From Ascochyta rabiei (taxonomy: Eukaryota > Ascomycota > Dothideomycetes > Pleosporales > Didymellaceae), in assembly GCF_004011695.2 (NCBI RefSeq), contig NC_082425.1, positions 620,001 through 684,000 of the forward strand: a stretch of 64,000 nt of DNA. Direction: 5' to 3'. Position numbers and translations under genes: made by a program. Of the stretch, positions 52,736 through 63,208 are shown one piece after another (positions within the stretch are counted from its first letter, which is position 1; every line of letters begins with the position of its first letter). The notes below the pieces were generated by a model. That model did not search any database and was not told the DNA's origin. It saw nothing but the letters and a program-made list of their open reading frames with translations.

Positions 52736-53795
52736 GTTGGCTGTAAAGGTATGTATATACTGCTCCAACTTCCAGAGTCGTTTACTTCCAAGAAATGTCT
52801 GGCAGACGGTATGAATGTCGTATGGTAGTGTTCAAGTACAGTGTCACGTGCTTTCGAATTCACTCTTTAAGATTGCACGAAGTTATGTAGATGGCCCCGG
52901 CTCTTCACTACTGGTTTGCAATGGAGCCGAAAATCCAGTTGTCAGCTCAGCCGTGCACGTCTAGAATATCCTTGAGTGCTGTCTGCAGTCTCCGCCACAA
53001 GGTTTTCGACCCAAGGTAGGTGGAATCGTTTCTGGCCGGCGTCTCACTTCCCACATGAGTTTCAGCTTGCTCGGTATTACTTCGCAATCGTTAACTTACT
53101 ATGGTATCCGGCGAAAGTAGAGTCCCATGGACAGTGCGGTGGGTCTTGTGCAGAAACGCCTATTGATGTTTGTAACGAACGCGCACGGACGCCTTTGCAG
53201 ATAACAAAGGGAAAAGATGTCCGCTAGAGCTCCTGGTTGCACTAGCGTTACTGGGCGACGTTATTGACTCTGCTCACCCTTTTGCAGCAGACCTACCTCA
53301 CCTCGGAACCGAAGCTCTCACATCCGTTGGAGAGCCGGAGCAAGCTGCGGGATTATCGCACAAGGTGCGGGCATGCATGCGCCCTTGCTTCGGCAGGTCG
53401 GTGCTCCGTAGCTACCGACTGCTAACCAGACATGGTCCGGTTGGCGGCTGGCTCGCCGCAGCTCTGATGAAGCATGCTGCGGTGCGCCTGGATTGTGAGC
53501 AGGAATAGATGCAGTGCGGTCATCTGTGAGCAATTCTCAAGCAAACTAAAGACATCAACGTCAGCAACCGTGATACAGACTTGAGGCTGAACGGAGAATC
53601 TGGAACGAAGACTAGAAAGGAGCAATACAGGCTAGTACGCGCGTCGCGCAACCCAAACATGCATCGACGTCTCGCACAAACTGCATGATGCATATGAATC
53701 ATTAGGAACTGTTTGTCATTATGAATACAGAACTATCGCTATGTAACTCCTAGTGCATGCACAACTCGTGGACTCAGTGAACCCAGCCCTCAAGT
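52736..53795. other. 1.1 kb intergenic region
   Basis: Promoter of the SnoaL-like gene and 3' flank of the FAD monooxygenase gene. I did not find the cluster palindrome here. No gene is supportable. Confidence 0.5.
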
Positions 53796-55388
53796 TTACT
53801 CCCAGTCACCTGGACCGAGATCGATTGGCTTCTGAGCCCTCATGTCTTCCATAATCTTCTCGATGCTCCAAGGCTCGTACTTGTAACCCTTGGGGTAGTT
53901 GGGCTCGTAGCTGTCCTCGTCCGCCATGTCAATACCCTTCTTGATGCTCTCGGCAGCCTTGTGGTAGTTTTCGTATGCGTACGCCTCAGGGTCGTGCGAC
54001 CACACCCACTTCGGTAGTTTAGGCGCGGCACGGCGGGGATCAAGCTTAACCTTGTCCCAATCAGTGTCCTGGAGGAGCTCAGCGTTGGAGAACCCAAGTT
54101 TTTGGGCGCATGAGTTGCGAATGAATCGGAAGCGGAGATGCACGCGAACAGACTGAGGAATGTTCTCTTTTCCACCAATCTGTAGGCAAGAGGCGATTGA
54201 AATAGCATCTTCGATGGCCTGTGTGGCTCCGTTGCCGGAAGCTGGAAGGTATGAGTGCGCGGAGTCACCGATCTGGATAACGCGGGCGGCAGGAGATGCC
54301 CACACGGGCTGGGGGTTTCTCCAGAGAAGTTCGAAGTTGACGATGGTGTTGGGCGGTGTGACATCGACGAGCTCCTTGAAGATGGGTGCCCACTTGACTT
54401 TCTCCATGCCCGGCATCTTGTCCATGCCGTCCAAGACTTCGTCCTTTTCGACGGTATTGTTCCAACTCTCCTTCTCGGTGCCGGTGACCTGCAAGCGTTA
54501 ATTTGCAGTTCTTCGATACGATGAGTGATACCTACATCATGGTTCATGATCCAAACCATGACATCCTCACGAGTCAATGTCAGAGCGTAGGTGGATGGGC
54601 CCAGCCATGTCCTTACGATCGGCTCGTTGCCGGGCATCATCTTGAAGAATTCCTTGACTTTCGGATTTTTGTCAAGCTCCTGGATAGGGAAGGCAGCACG
54701 CCACATAGCCCGTCCAGACGGCTGTGCGCGCACCTGTCCACCGACCAACTTCTGACTCTTCGATCCCACACCATCAGCTGCGATAACGATATCGGCCTCG
54801 TATCGCTTTCCATCTTCTGTAGTGCACCCACCCTTGCCAGTCGATTCATCCTCAAAGTAGTCCACGATCTTGCAGTTGAACTCGACCGAAACACCAAGCT
54901 TCTCTACTGCGCTGACGAACATGCGGTAAACAAGTGGGCGCATCTGAAATTCGCCAGGTGGAGTGTCCGGGTCCAGCCCTTGCGCTCGCAGACGGTCGGC
55001 GACCTTCTTCGGGGAGATGACAACCTCGCCGGAGTGCTTAAATGTCTCAATCCACGCATTATGAAGTGAGATTTTCTTGTACTCTTCGAGAAGCTCTGGC
55101 CAGTGCTTCAGGAAGCGCGTTGCGCTGAGACCCATGAAATACATGTCACCTGTACGTGAGATGAGCTTTGAGCATCATCGATCATCGTTCATGCTACTTA
55201 CCAGCTGTGTTGATATCGGCGTTCTTCTCCAGGACGCGAACATTGTGTCCTTTGCGTGTGCATTCGAGTGCAGCAACGAGCCCTGCCAGACCAGTGCCTA
55301 CAATCAAGACATCGATACCAGTCTTCTCGTAGGACCCCAGAGGCTTAGCCTCCATCGCGGAGTCGCGGGATGTAAGTGCGTGAGGCAT
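53796..55388 (-). CDS. FAD-dependent monooxygenase, salicylate-hydroxylase-like
   Basis: The minus-strand exons are 55388-55202, 55149-54536 and 54488-53796, giving 497 residues. The N-terminal Rossmann fold has 'DVLIVGTGLAGLVAALE' (Gly31, 33 and 36) and 'VRVLEKN'. The DG motif is 'IVIAADGVGSKSQK' and the FAD ribityl-binding GD motif is 'RVIQIGDSAHSYLPASGNGA'. This is the group A flavoprotein monooxygenase layout, which hydroxylates aromatic or polyketide substrates with NAD(P)H and oxygen. Introns are 52 and 47 nt. The tail after about residue 440 ('DPEAYAYENYHKAAES') is Tyr- and Lys-rich. The gene is divergent from the P450 gene across 1.5 kb that contains the shared palindrome and the TTGGGGACCC pair, so the two may be controlled together. 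Confidence 0.92.
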
Positions 55389-55502
55389 GTTTGGAGATTC
55401 AGCTCTTTCGATTCGTAACGTGACAGCGTGAAGTTAAGCAGACAACACGAGGCTTAGAGTCCTTTGTATCCATCTTAAGGATCGCGCAAGCACTGCTCGG
55501 GT

Positions 55503-55512
55503 TTGGGGACCC
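55503..55512. promoter_or_regulatory. TTGGGGACCC element, FAD monooxygenase side
   Basis: A 10-mer found again at 56757-56766. It lies about 115 bp upstream of the FAD monooxygenase start codon, mirroring the distance of its partner to the P450 start. Confidence 0.45.
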
Positions 55513-55533
55513 CAATGTGAGTTGCCGAAGTCA

Positions 55534-55545
55534 TCGGACTTCCGA
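55534..55545. promoter_or_regulatory. Palindrome TCGGACTTCCGA
   Basis: The exact reverse complement of the 12-mer at 51901-51912. About 150 bp upstream of the FAD monooxygenase start. CGG-N4-CCG arrangement. Confidence 0.55.
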
Positions 55546-55745
55546 CCAGCCGTGGTACGATGGTGTTGTTTGTTTTCGTTCGCAGAACGACGCGCCCCTG
55601 AAATCGGGCGATGATGGGCGCACCTGGCGGAGATGTCTAGGCACGCGATGGTCCATGATGTCGTCAACAGGGATGGCCTTTGTCAGGCTAGCTCCCAAGG
55701 CTGACACTGGACAGGGTCCATGCTCACGCTATGGTTCCCCACATC

Positions 55746-55754
55746 GAAGTCCGA
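55746..55754. promoter_or_regulatory. GAAGTCCGA half-site
   Basis: Preceded by TC, so it reads TCGAAGTCCGA, one base short of the 12-bp palindrome. In the divergent promoter region of the FAD monooxygenase and P450 genes. Confidence 0.35.
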
Positions 55755-55873
55755 GAGGGCAAGACTGCACGACGGCACGCACTTGGACCTGAACTCGAGG
55801 CTGTTTTGTAAGCTTCGGGGAATAGTCATCAGTTAACGATCTCGGTCAGCACTCATCCGTTTGCAATCATCTC

Positions 55874-55900
55874 CCCCGTGTGCCCCGTATGCCCCGTGTG
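55874..55900 (+). repeat. Three tandem 9-bp units CCCCGTGTG/CCCCGTATG
   Basis: Units at 55874-55882, 55883-55891 and 55892-55900; the middle unit differs by one base. Confidence 0.85.
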
Positions 55901-56756
55901 TGGTTACGCGCATCTGAGACATTTAATTATGAATGCTGTGCGTAACGTATGTTGGTAATTTAAATCTCGGATGATACTTCGAAATGTATAACCCGAGTTT
56001 GAGGTTCAAAGTTTGTGCCGTAGTGGGCGAATAAATCTCATGAGCGTGCTCGGGAGTCTGTTTCGCTCAATGAGCCGACTGGCGGGAAAAATGTCTAAGA
56101 CAGAGTGCTGAGGTTGCTAGAGTGAAGACATGGTGTTCAGGTAGATTGAAGAGAGCTATCTGCTGGAGTCCCTCTCCTGGTCACCTCAAGTAGCCACAGG
56201 ACGATCGCTGCACAACTGCCGTCTCAAAGCCCGGTGCGTGCCAGTAATGCTTTGTGCCCGCTACGGTAATCATGATGATACGGCGTACCCGAACAATATT
56301 TGATTATTATAGCCTGCCTCGAATTTGATGGGTTCGATGAGGGTCCGCTCTTAGGTACGAGTGGCGACAGTTGGTGGCTCAGTGCATCTAGCTCAGATGA
56401 TGACGATAAGCACACACGCTTAGCCTTGCGTGAGCAACCCAGTGAAACATGTCTTGATGATCTCAACGTGTCATTGTCGGCGCCGTAAATCCCGACCACA
56501 GCTGTTGAGTCGGCTAGTCGGCGTGTATGGTTGATCGATATCCGTCTCGTTTCGTCTGGATCTTTTGAAAATAGCCGCAGCTGTAACGGAGCCGGTCGTG
56601 TTTCTGACGCTTCGATTGGCAGCGGGCGCTTAGTGAGGATGAACCTCTGCTAGTTAGGCAGTCGATCTAACTCTGAAACGACAAAGGAGTGGATAAGCGT
56701 AGTGCTCGGTGCTACCACGCCATGCAGCCTTGTCAGACTTTTATGAGATCCAGAAC

Positions 56757-56766
56757 TTGGGGACCC
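56757..56766. promoter_or_regulatory. TTGGGGACCC element, P450 side
   Basis: Identical 10-mer to 55503-55512, about 114 bp upstream of the P450 start codon. Confidence 0.45.
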
Positions 56767-56879
56767 GAACAAGAGTGCATAATCAGCAATGCGTTCTGAT
56801 ATGATATCTAGCTCTTTATCCGTCTCTGTGGCTCGACATAACTATCGCTGTACATTGAACACACTTCGACACCAGAAGG

Positions 56880-58601
56880 ATGCATCCTTTCACAGCATAC
56901 GCCGTTGGCGTTGCCGTCATTGGCTTCCTCGTTTACGCCCTTGTCGATGTTATCTCAAAGTACAACGCCAAACACAACTGTCGTGGACTCCCGGGCCCAG
57001 CACTGATACCATGGGTGGGACGCATTCACGATCTGCCCATTGACTTCATGTGGCTCAAGTTTAAGGAATGGGCCGACATATATGGACCGATCTATCGGAC
57101 CAAGATGTTGGGTGCAAACTTCGTGATCATCACGGATGAGAGCATCGCCGAAGAGATCCTGATCAAGCGTGCGAAGGTCTACTCTGATCGACCAGAGATC
57201 AAGTCTTTGTTTGACGCCAAGAGTACCTATGGATCCATGGAGTACCTGCCTTTGATGGGCAAAAATCGTATGTCCGCATCTATAGTTGAACTTTCTTTCC
57301 ACTAACGCTTTGATAGAATATTGGGCTCGTCAGCGCAAGCTTACTCACTCTTATCTTACCGAATCGACAAACGCTAGATACTATGGTATCATGGAGTTTG
57401 AACAGAAGAGATGGTTGCAGCGACTCGTAGAGAATCCAGACGATTTCTGCTTCTCGCTTGAGGACATGTGTTCGAAGGTCATGGCCACGTTGACCTGGGA
57501 CGATCATTCGATCAGTACACCGTTGACACCAAGTGCCTGGGGTCTTCTTACTCAGATGTCACCAGCCGGCCCTATCACCAACGTCTTGACGCCTCTCTGG
57601 GACTGGGTGCCGGAGCCCATCAACCCATGGAAGCTTCGTGAGCGCAAGCGCCATGACGAGCAGCAGGAGTTCTTCATGAAGAACCTGAATAACACCCGGG
57701 CCAAGATGGAGAAGGGCAAGCAGCAACCATGCTATACCAAGACATATCTGGAGACCGCTGAGAAGAGCAACATCTCCGGAGATTATGAGGCCTCATGTGT
57801 GCTTGGTATGATGGCTCTCGTCGGTATCTTCACGGTCACTGGTCCTATCTACTACTTCCTAGTCGCCATGGTCCACCACCCTGAGTGGCAGCGCAAGTGC
57901 CAGGACGAAATTGACTCCGTTTGCAAGAACGGTCCTCCTACGGTCGATGACATGCCGAATCTTCCCATCCTGCGCGCGTGTATCAAGGAAACGATGCGAT
58001 GGAAGCCTACGGTACCAACTGGTGGGTCTCGTTCATTGATGGCAGCCGACCCAAGCTAACGGAGATCGCAGGTGTCGCCCACGAATGCGAAGCTGATGAC
58101 TGGTACGGCGGGTACTTCATCCCCAAGGGTACACGCATCTTGCCGCTCGACTACGCCTTCCTCCGTAATCCCGTCAAATACCCTGACCCAGAGTCCTACC
58201 GACCTGAGAGATGGCTCGAGTCCGGATGGCCCACGTTTCAGGGACCGCTCACCAAGTTTCCCACGATCACCGGTATGTCGTCGTTCGGTTGGGGACAACG
58301 TCAATGTCTTGGCATGTCAATTACCCGTGATGAGACCATTACCGGCTGCGGTGGTCTGTTGTGGGCTTTCAACTTGAAGAGGAAGGTCGACCCGATAACC
58401 AAGAGCGAGATTGAAGTGCCCCTGGATAAGTCGAACTCACTTCTAATCATCAAGCCTGACCCTTTTGAGATGGCTTTCGAGCCAAGGAGTGAATCAAGGA
58501 AGGCTGAGATTGCTCAACAGTGGAAGGATGCTGAGGCCATAGATGCGGCAGAGCGAGCGGCGTTCTTGAGAGCCGCAGAGGCGAAGGAGGTGCTGGTTTG
58601 A
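56880..58601 (+). CDS. Cytochrome P450 monooxygenase
   Basis: The exons are 56880-57267, 57317-58021 and 58072-58601, giving 540 residues. An N-terminal membrane anchor, 'AYAVGVAVIGFLVYALVDVI', is followed by the proline hinge 'RGLPGPALIPWVG'. The K-helix ExxR is 'KETMRW' (Glu354-Arg357), the 'YRPERW' segment is at 407-412, and the heme loop is 'FGWGQRQCLG' with Cys443 as iron ligand. The I-helix region (about 293-310) reads 'GMMALVGIFTVTGPIYYF' and lacks the usual AGx[D/E]T pattern, so oxygen activation may work differently or the alignment is unusual. The layout resembles fungal P450s of polyketide pathways. The first intron is 49 nt and the second 50 nt. The gene is divergent from the FAD monooxygenase gene. 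Confidence 0.93.
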
Positions 58602-59359
58602 GTGGAGGCGAAGCTTTCTTTTGTCAGTCCGGGTAGTGACGTTGAGACCGTCTAATTAGATACACGGCGTTTGCTACAGGTGTAGCCTTTTGTTCTTCAT
58701 GTGCCAGACATGGTTTGTCGATCAGTCCTGGTTAGCGGCAGCTGTATATACCACTTGATCGTGCTATAGTGTCGTTCTGGTGGAAGACCATCTCGTTGAA
58801 TCAACTACCACACCTTCTTATCTATCGGAACAAGGTCATCTTGCATCGAGCACCAGGACCTTTTGTGTTGCATGATCTTCGAGTGAGGCTGCCGTGGGTG
58901 CTTGTTGAAGGTGCTGCCGCGCATGAGGTCGTACAGAGCGAAACTGAAACTGAAGGTACGCCGACGCACGTGTCGCGGGCGCTATACCAGTTGCCACTAG
59001 CGTGGCGCGTCACAGGAGCTGCCCCTCACTCTGTCTAACGGGCTTGAATGCGACGTGCAGGCCATTTCAAGCTCACAAGGGACGTTTGACAGCTTCTAGA
59101 CTTACTGGACCGTCGGCAGCCGTACCGTTCCAGGTGAAACGTCAGTGGTGCTCGTGGAAAAGTTGCCTGGGCGACGCGATTACCCCTCCACAGACATGGC
59201 TCCTTTCAGCAGAAATGATGCACAGGTACCCACATGGGCGAAGCTCTTGCCTCTGTTTCGTGCATCAGCAAACGCAAGGGTATAAAGCACCCCTCACCTT
59301 GAGCTTTGTTGCCCCTCCATCTTTCCCTCACCCACCCCAACAACACCGAACACATCACA
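58602..59359. other. Intergenic region, cyclophilin promoter
   Basis: About 760 bases. A TATA box and a long CT-rich leader precede the cyclophilin start, fitting a highly expressed gene. No other gene is seen. Confidence 0.5.
59281..59286 (+). promoter_or_regulatory. TATA box of the cyclophilin A gene
   Basis: TATAAA 74 bp upstream of the last base before the ATG at 59360, followed by a pyrimidine-rich tract (about 59310-59345) typical of strong fungal promoters. Confidence 0.6.
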
Positions 59360-60068
59360 ATGTCCAAGTCCCAGGTTTTCTTCGACATCACCGCTGGCGG
59401 TCAGCCTCTCGGCCGCATCGTCATGGAGCTCCGTGGTGATGTTGTTCCCAACGTAAGTTTCTGCTGCCTTCCGTTACCCCGCCATACGGAAAAGTTGGCA
59501 ATTGACATCGAATGCCTGCTGACAATCCGAAACACAGACCGCTGAGAACTTCCGCGCTCTCTGCACCGGTGAGAAGGGTACCGGTCGCAGCGGCAAGCCC
59601 CTCCACTTCAAGGGCGCTTCCTTCCACCGTGTCATCCCCCAGTTCATGCTCCAGGGTGGTGACTTCACTGCCGGTAACGTGAGTACCTCAATGCCTTCAA
59701 CCAATTCGAGGACGGAGCTAACAGCCTGCAGGGCACTGGTGGTGAGTCCATCTACGGCGAGAAGTTCAGGGACGAGAACTTCACCCTGAAGCACACCGGC
59801 CCCGGTATCCTCTCCATGGCCAACGCCGGCCCCAACACGTAAGGCACACCACCTCTAACCGCCCTGCCCCTTGCTAACTCTCGTTGTTAGCAACGGCTCC
59901 CAGTTCTTCATCTGCACCGAGAAGACCTCGTGGTTGGACGGCAAGCACGTCGTCTTCGGCTCCGTTGTCGATGGTCTTGACGTTGTCAAGAAGGTCGAAT
60001 CCTACGGTTCCTCCAGCGGTGCCACCAAGGCCAAGATCGTCATTGCCGACTGCGGTCAGCTTGCTTAG
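59360..60068 (+). CDS. CPR1: Cyclophilin A (peptidyl-prolyl cis-trans isomerase)
   Basis: The exons are 59360-59452, 59538-59678, 59732-59838 and 59891-60068, giving 172 residues. The chain follows the cyclophilin fold from '[20 protein letters not shown]' on. '[16 protein letters not shown]' includes the active-site Arg and Phe-x-x-Gln set, and '[20 protein letters not shown]' includes the Trp that contacts cyclosporin A. There is no signal peptide, so the protein is cytosolic, as for yeast Cpr1. It catalyses prolyl isomerisation and is the cyclosporin A receptor that, drug-bound, blocks calcineurin. Codon use is strongly C-ending, which suits high expression, as do the TATA box and the CT-rich leader. 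Confidence 0.97.
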
Positions 60069-63000
60069 ATGCTTGCACGGACGCGAGATGGACAAAAGCA
60101 TTTGAACAATAGGTCGAAAAGTTTCGACACAAAAGTGAGCGGGACCTAGCATGGCTTCGGTGCCAGAACGACCCAAGGATACACGACAGTGGCTGGAACG
60201 GAGTAAAACCATTGTATCTACATAACGAGGCAATGATACTGATGACTTCGCCAATGTTGTATTCCACTCTTCTTGCTCGACGCTGTGACGTTCTCGACAC
60301 TAACCGTTTGGTAAGCTTGATGTTCATCTAGACAGACCATTTGATTGGCAAACCTGTATTTCCAGCTCTTGGTTTGCAGCTGTACCCACCGTTGCCGTGC
60401 AAGACAGCTATATGCAAGATGACCCGCTCTTGCCATGATCAGTTGGCTACGCGAGCCACCGAACTCCCGACTCTCATGCCTACTCGTCGCTGCCCATAAT
60501 CGAGCCGTTGTAGCTCTCAGGCGTACATGGACATGGAGAATCTGTCCGGAGACTCGATCTATGGAATACTGTGGTCTCGAGTCAGTGACTGGCATAAGGC
60601 TGAGCCTGTATAGGACACAGCTCCGTCTCAGCGATAGTCACCGCCAGGCTGATCGTTGTACGGCTACTGGTTCCTGCGTAAGAGGTCCAGAGTCAGCAGT
60701 CTTATTTATGAAGATCATCGATCAAGTGTTCAGTGTCTAGTAGGCAGTCTAGCGACACAGGAGATACGATGAGAACCACGGGACGAGGGGGACACAGGCC
60801 TTTGCAAGACTTTGTGGGTGCCTGTGTTGAGTTCTGGCGGATGTGCAAGATGTTATTTGTGCCTACGAGAGAGAGCAACTGAGAGGATGCCTAATAAAAC
60901 TGGTCTGATCGATCTTCACTGGCCGATTTACGTGTGTGTGTGTCAGCGAACTTTCCAATCCTGGTCCTCGGGGATATGAGGCGAGTGTATGCTAGGCTAG
61001 GCCTCCAAGGACCGACCATGAGCGTTTGCGAGCCGATTGCGCTTCTAGGCTTCCATTGCAGCCTCACAACTGAGCCTAGTTGGACATTTGCTCCGAGCCG
61101 TTGTGATGAGTTGTCAGATGAGCGGAGGCAAATGTCGCCCGTTCACTCTACATGAGCATGTCCGGAAGCACCACGTCAAGGATGATCGATTATGACACAA
61201 GGCGTGGGACTGCTGAATTGGAGTGGCTTCTCCACAATCTGTTCTTTGTGCACCTTGTTCCGTTCGTCGGTGCCTACAGCCTACATTGCAGAGACTAAAG
61301 CGTGATGGCTCAGTCATGACCTTACTGGGCGTGCGGAGGTAAGCCTTGGGCATCTCTACAGCAGTAGCCTGCGAGATGAACAGTGCGCGGGGAGGATGAG
61401 TGGTTCTGATTGAGTAACAGAGACGCTTCCAAGTGGTCAACATGAACGCAGTATCTAATCGTCAAGCCGCGTGTGGTGTCGTGTCAACCAGTGCCTATCT
61501 GCAAGCTGTCATTATGTGAGCCGATCGGTCGAAGTGTAAGACATGCACTTACGTGCATTCTTGTGCGTCTGAAGGTCTTGATCTGCGCTCCGGATGGTTT
61601 GGGGGAGGCGAAGATGAGGCGGGGAAGAGGCAAAGACCCGGGGGAGAGGATCAGACATATTGAATGACGATTTCAGATTCTCGAACCGAACAGAAAGGCC
61701 ATAGCCCTGACAGAACGTGTTCCCACCGAAGTGCATATGCTAGTCGTCTAGTTTGGTATTTGGACTTTGAAGCCGCACGTCTAGTGTTGTCGTAGCTGCC
61801 ATCCTTTTGGGAGCAACACGTACCTTCCCTTGATTGGTCCAACACCATGCACAACGAGGCAGTTCCTGGAGATGTAGATCACAGCGGACTCCAGATTGAG
61901 CTTCAGGGGAACATACGTTTAAATGACTCGCAGTACCAAGCTGTTGGAATAGTGGAGTTGCCGTCGGGTTCGGTGTTGTACATAGTCACGTGCACGTCTG
62001 TGGTTCTAAGCGGGCGCCTCCGAACTCCTAGCAGGTACTTTTGTTTGTGATCGGACTAGTTGAACATCAGATGCTGGTGTCATTGGACTTCACATAGTTG
62101 ACTCGTGTCTAGTTATGGCGAAGGTGACAGCGCTGGAAGAGGATGGATGTCCGCTTCTAGTTCGATGCTGGAAGACAGCCACAACAGCCCTACCACTTGT
62201 TAAGGGGCAGTCGCGCGATTCCGATCGTCGCAGAGAGGTCGACTGCAACACATGCCGTCACAGTGGGGTGCCTTGTGTGGAATGTCGGTCCACGAAGTTC
62301 ACGAGGGTCTGCTCATCGTCTGCTGACTGCCGGGATAGCCCGTCATAACGAAAAGGGACCGCGGGCACGTGGAACTGATCGGCCATGGGAGCGTCCCGCT
62401 CTTCGGCGTCCCGCCTTGCGCGGTTCGTAGCGGACGATGGACTGGGGAGCCTGGCGGATAAGGCGGTATTGCTGCGCGCTGAAGCAGTCGCTGTTGCAGA
62501 ACGCCGCTCGCTGTACGTCGCTGAGTGTCGCCGAGTGAGCAGTTATGGCAACCCCATGGCTTCTGTACGCTCTAGCAGCCTTAGATGTGGTGCCACCTCC
62601 GCGGACTGCAAAGAGGTGTGCTGAGCGTTGCGCGAGGTGACAAGCTGATGAATCTGGCGGCTGGCAGGCCGCAAATGATTCGTTAGCTGCAAGGGAGGCT
62701 GGGGGCCAGGCAAGTCAGCGGGTCTGGCCTTCACACGACGGCGTGCTCCTGCGTCTCGGATTCGCTGCAGTGTGCATCTTCGTGCAGGCCAAGAAGATGG
62801 TGGTTGCAGTGACTGCAGTGATTGCATTGGGGTGCAGGCATCTTCGCTGGCAGCGATCGGGATGCTAGAAGAAGGATCGCCGGCAGCAGGAATCCTTCAA
62901 CGAGTGCTCTAGGCGACCACGACAGCACCCCACGTCCGTATTGCTGCGCCTGTTTTCTCGTTGCATGCCTACGCAAAGCCTCGAACTCCTGTTAATCCCA

Positions 63001-63208
63001 TTCGGTCCCTGCTTCCGCGCCCCGTGCCAGGTCACCCTTCCATGCGTTGTCTCTGGTCACTGCGCCATCTTTATCCCGGGCAGTCCTACATATACGCTGT
63101 GCGATACATTGCTGCGCATGCTCAATAAGCATCACAATCTGCATTAACAAGGAGTCCTTTTTGTTTTGTTCATTCTGTTACTTGCGGACTATACCACACC
63201 GGCGCAAC
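60069..63208. other. 3.1 kb region with no convincing gene
   Basis: The longest gene-free stretch of the window. Its open frames (for example 60435-60740, 61847-62050 and 62385-62624) are short and show no family signal or consistent codon pattern. It contains a short GT repeat near 60931-60943. I found no tRNA, transposase remnant or terminal repeats by eye. The segment just before 63209 is the promoter of the last gene. Non-coding RNA cannot be excluded. Confidence 0.45.

Larger units (their letters stand above)
55389..56879. other. 1.5 kb divergent promoter region of FAD monooxygenase and P450
   Basis: Holds several candidate control sites (listed separately) and a 9-bp triple repeat. Short open frames (for example 56499-56224) have no family signal. 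Confidence 0.5.

Noticed and set aside
60069..63208. Several plus-strand open frames of 60-110 codons downstream of cyclophilin
   Set aside because: Short, poor codon pattern, no family similarity and no plausible exon chain.
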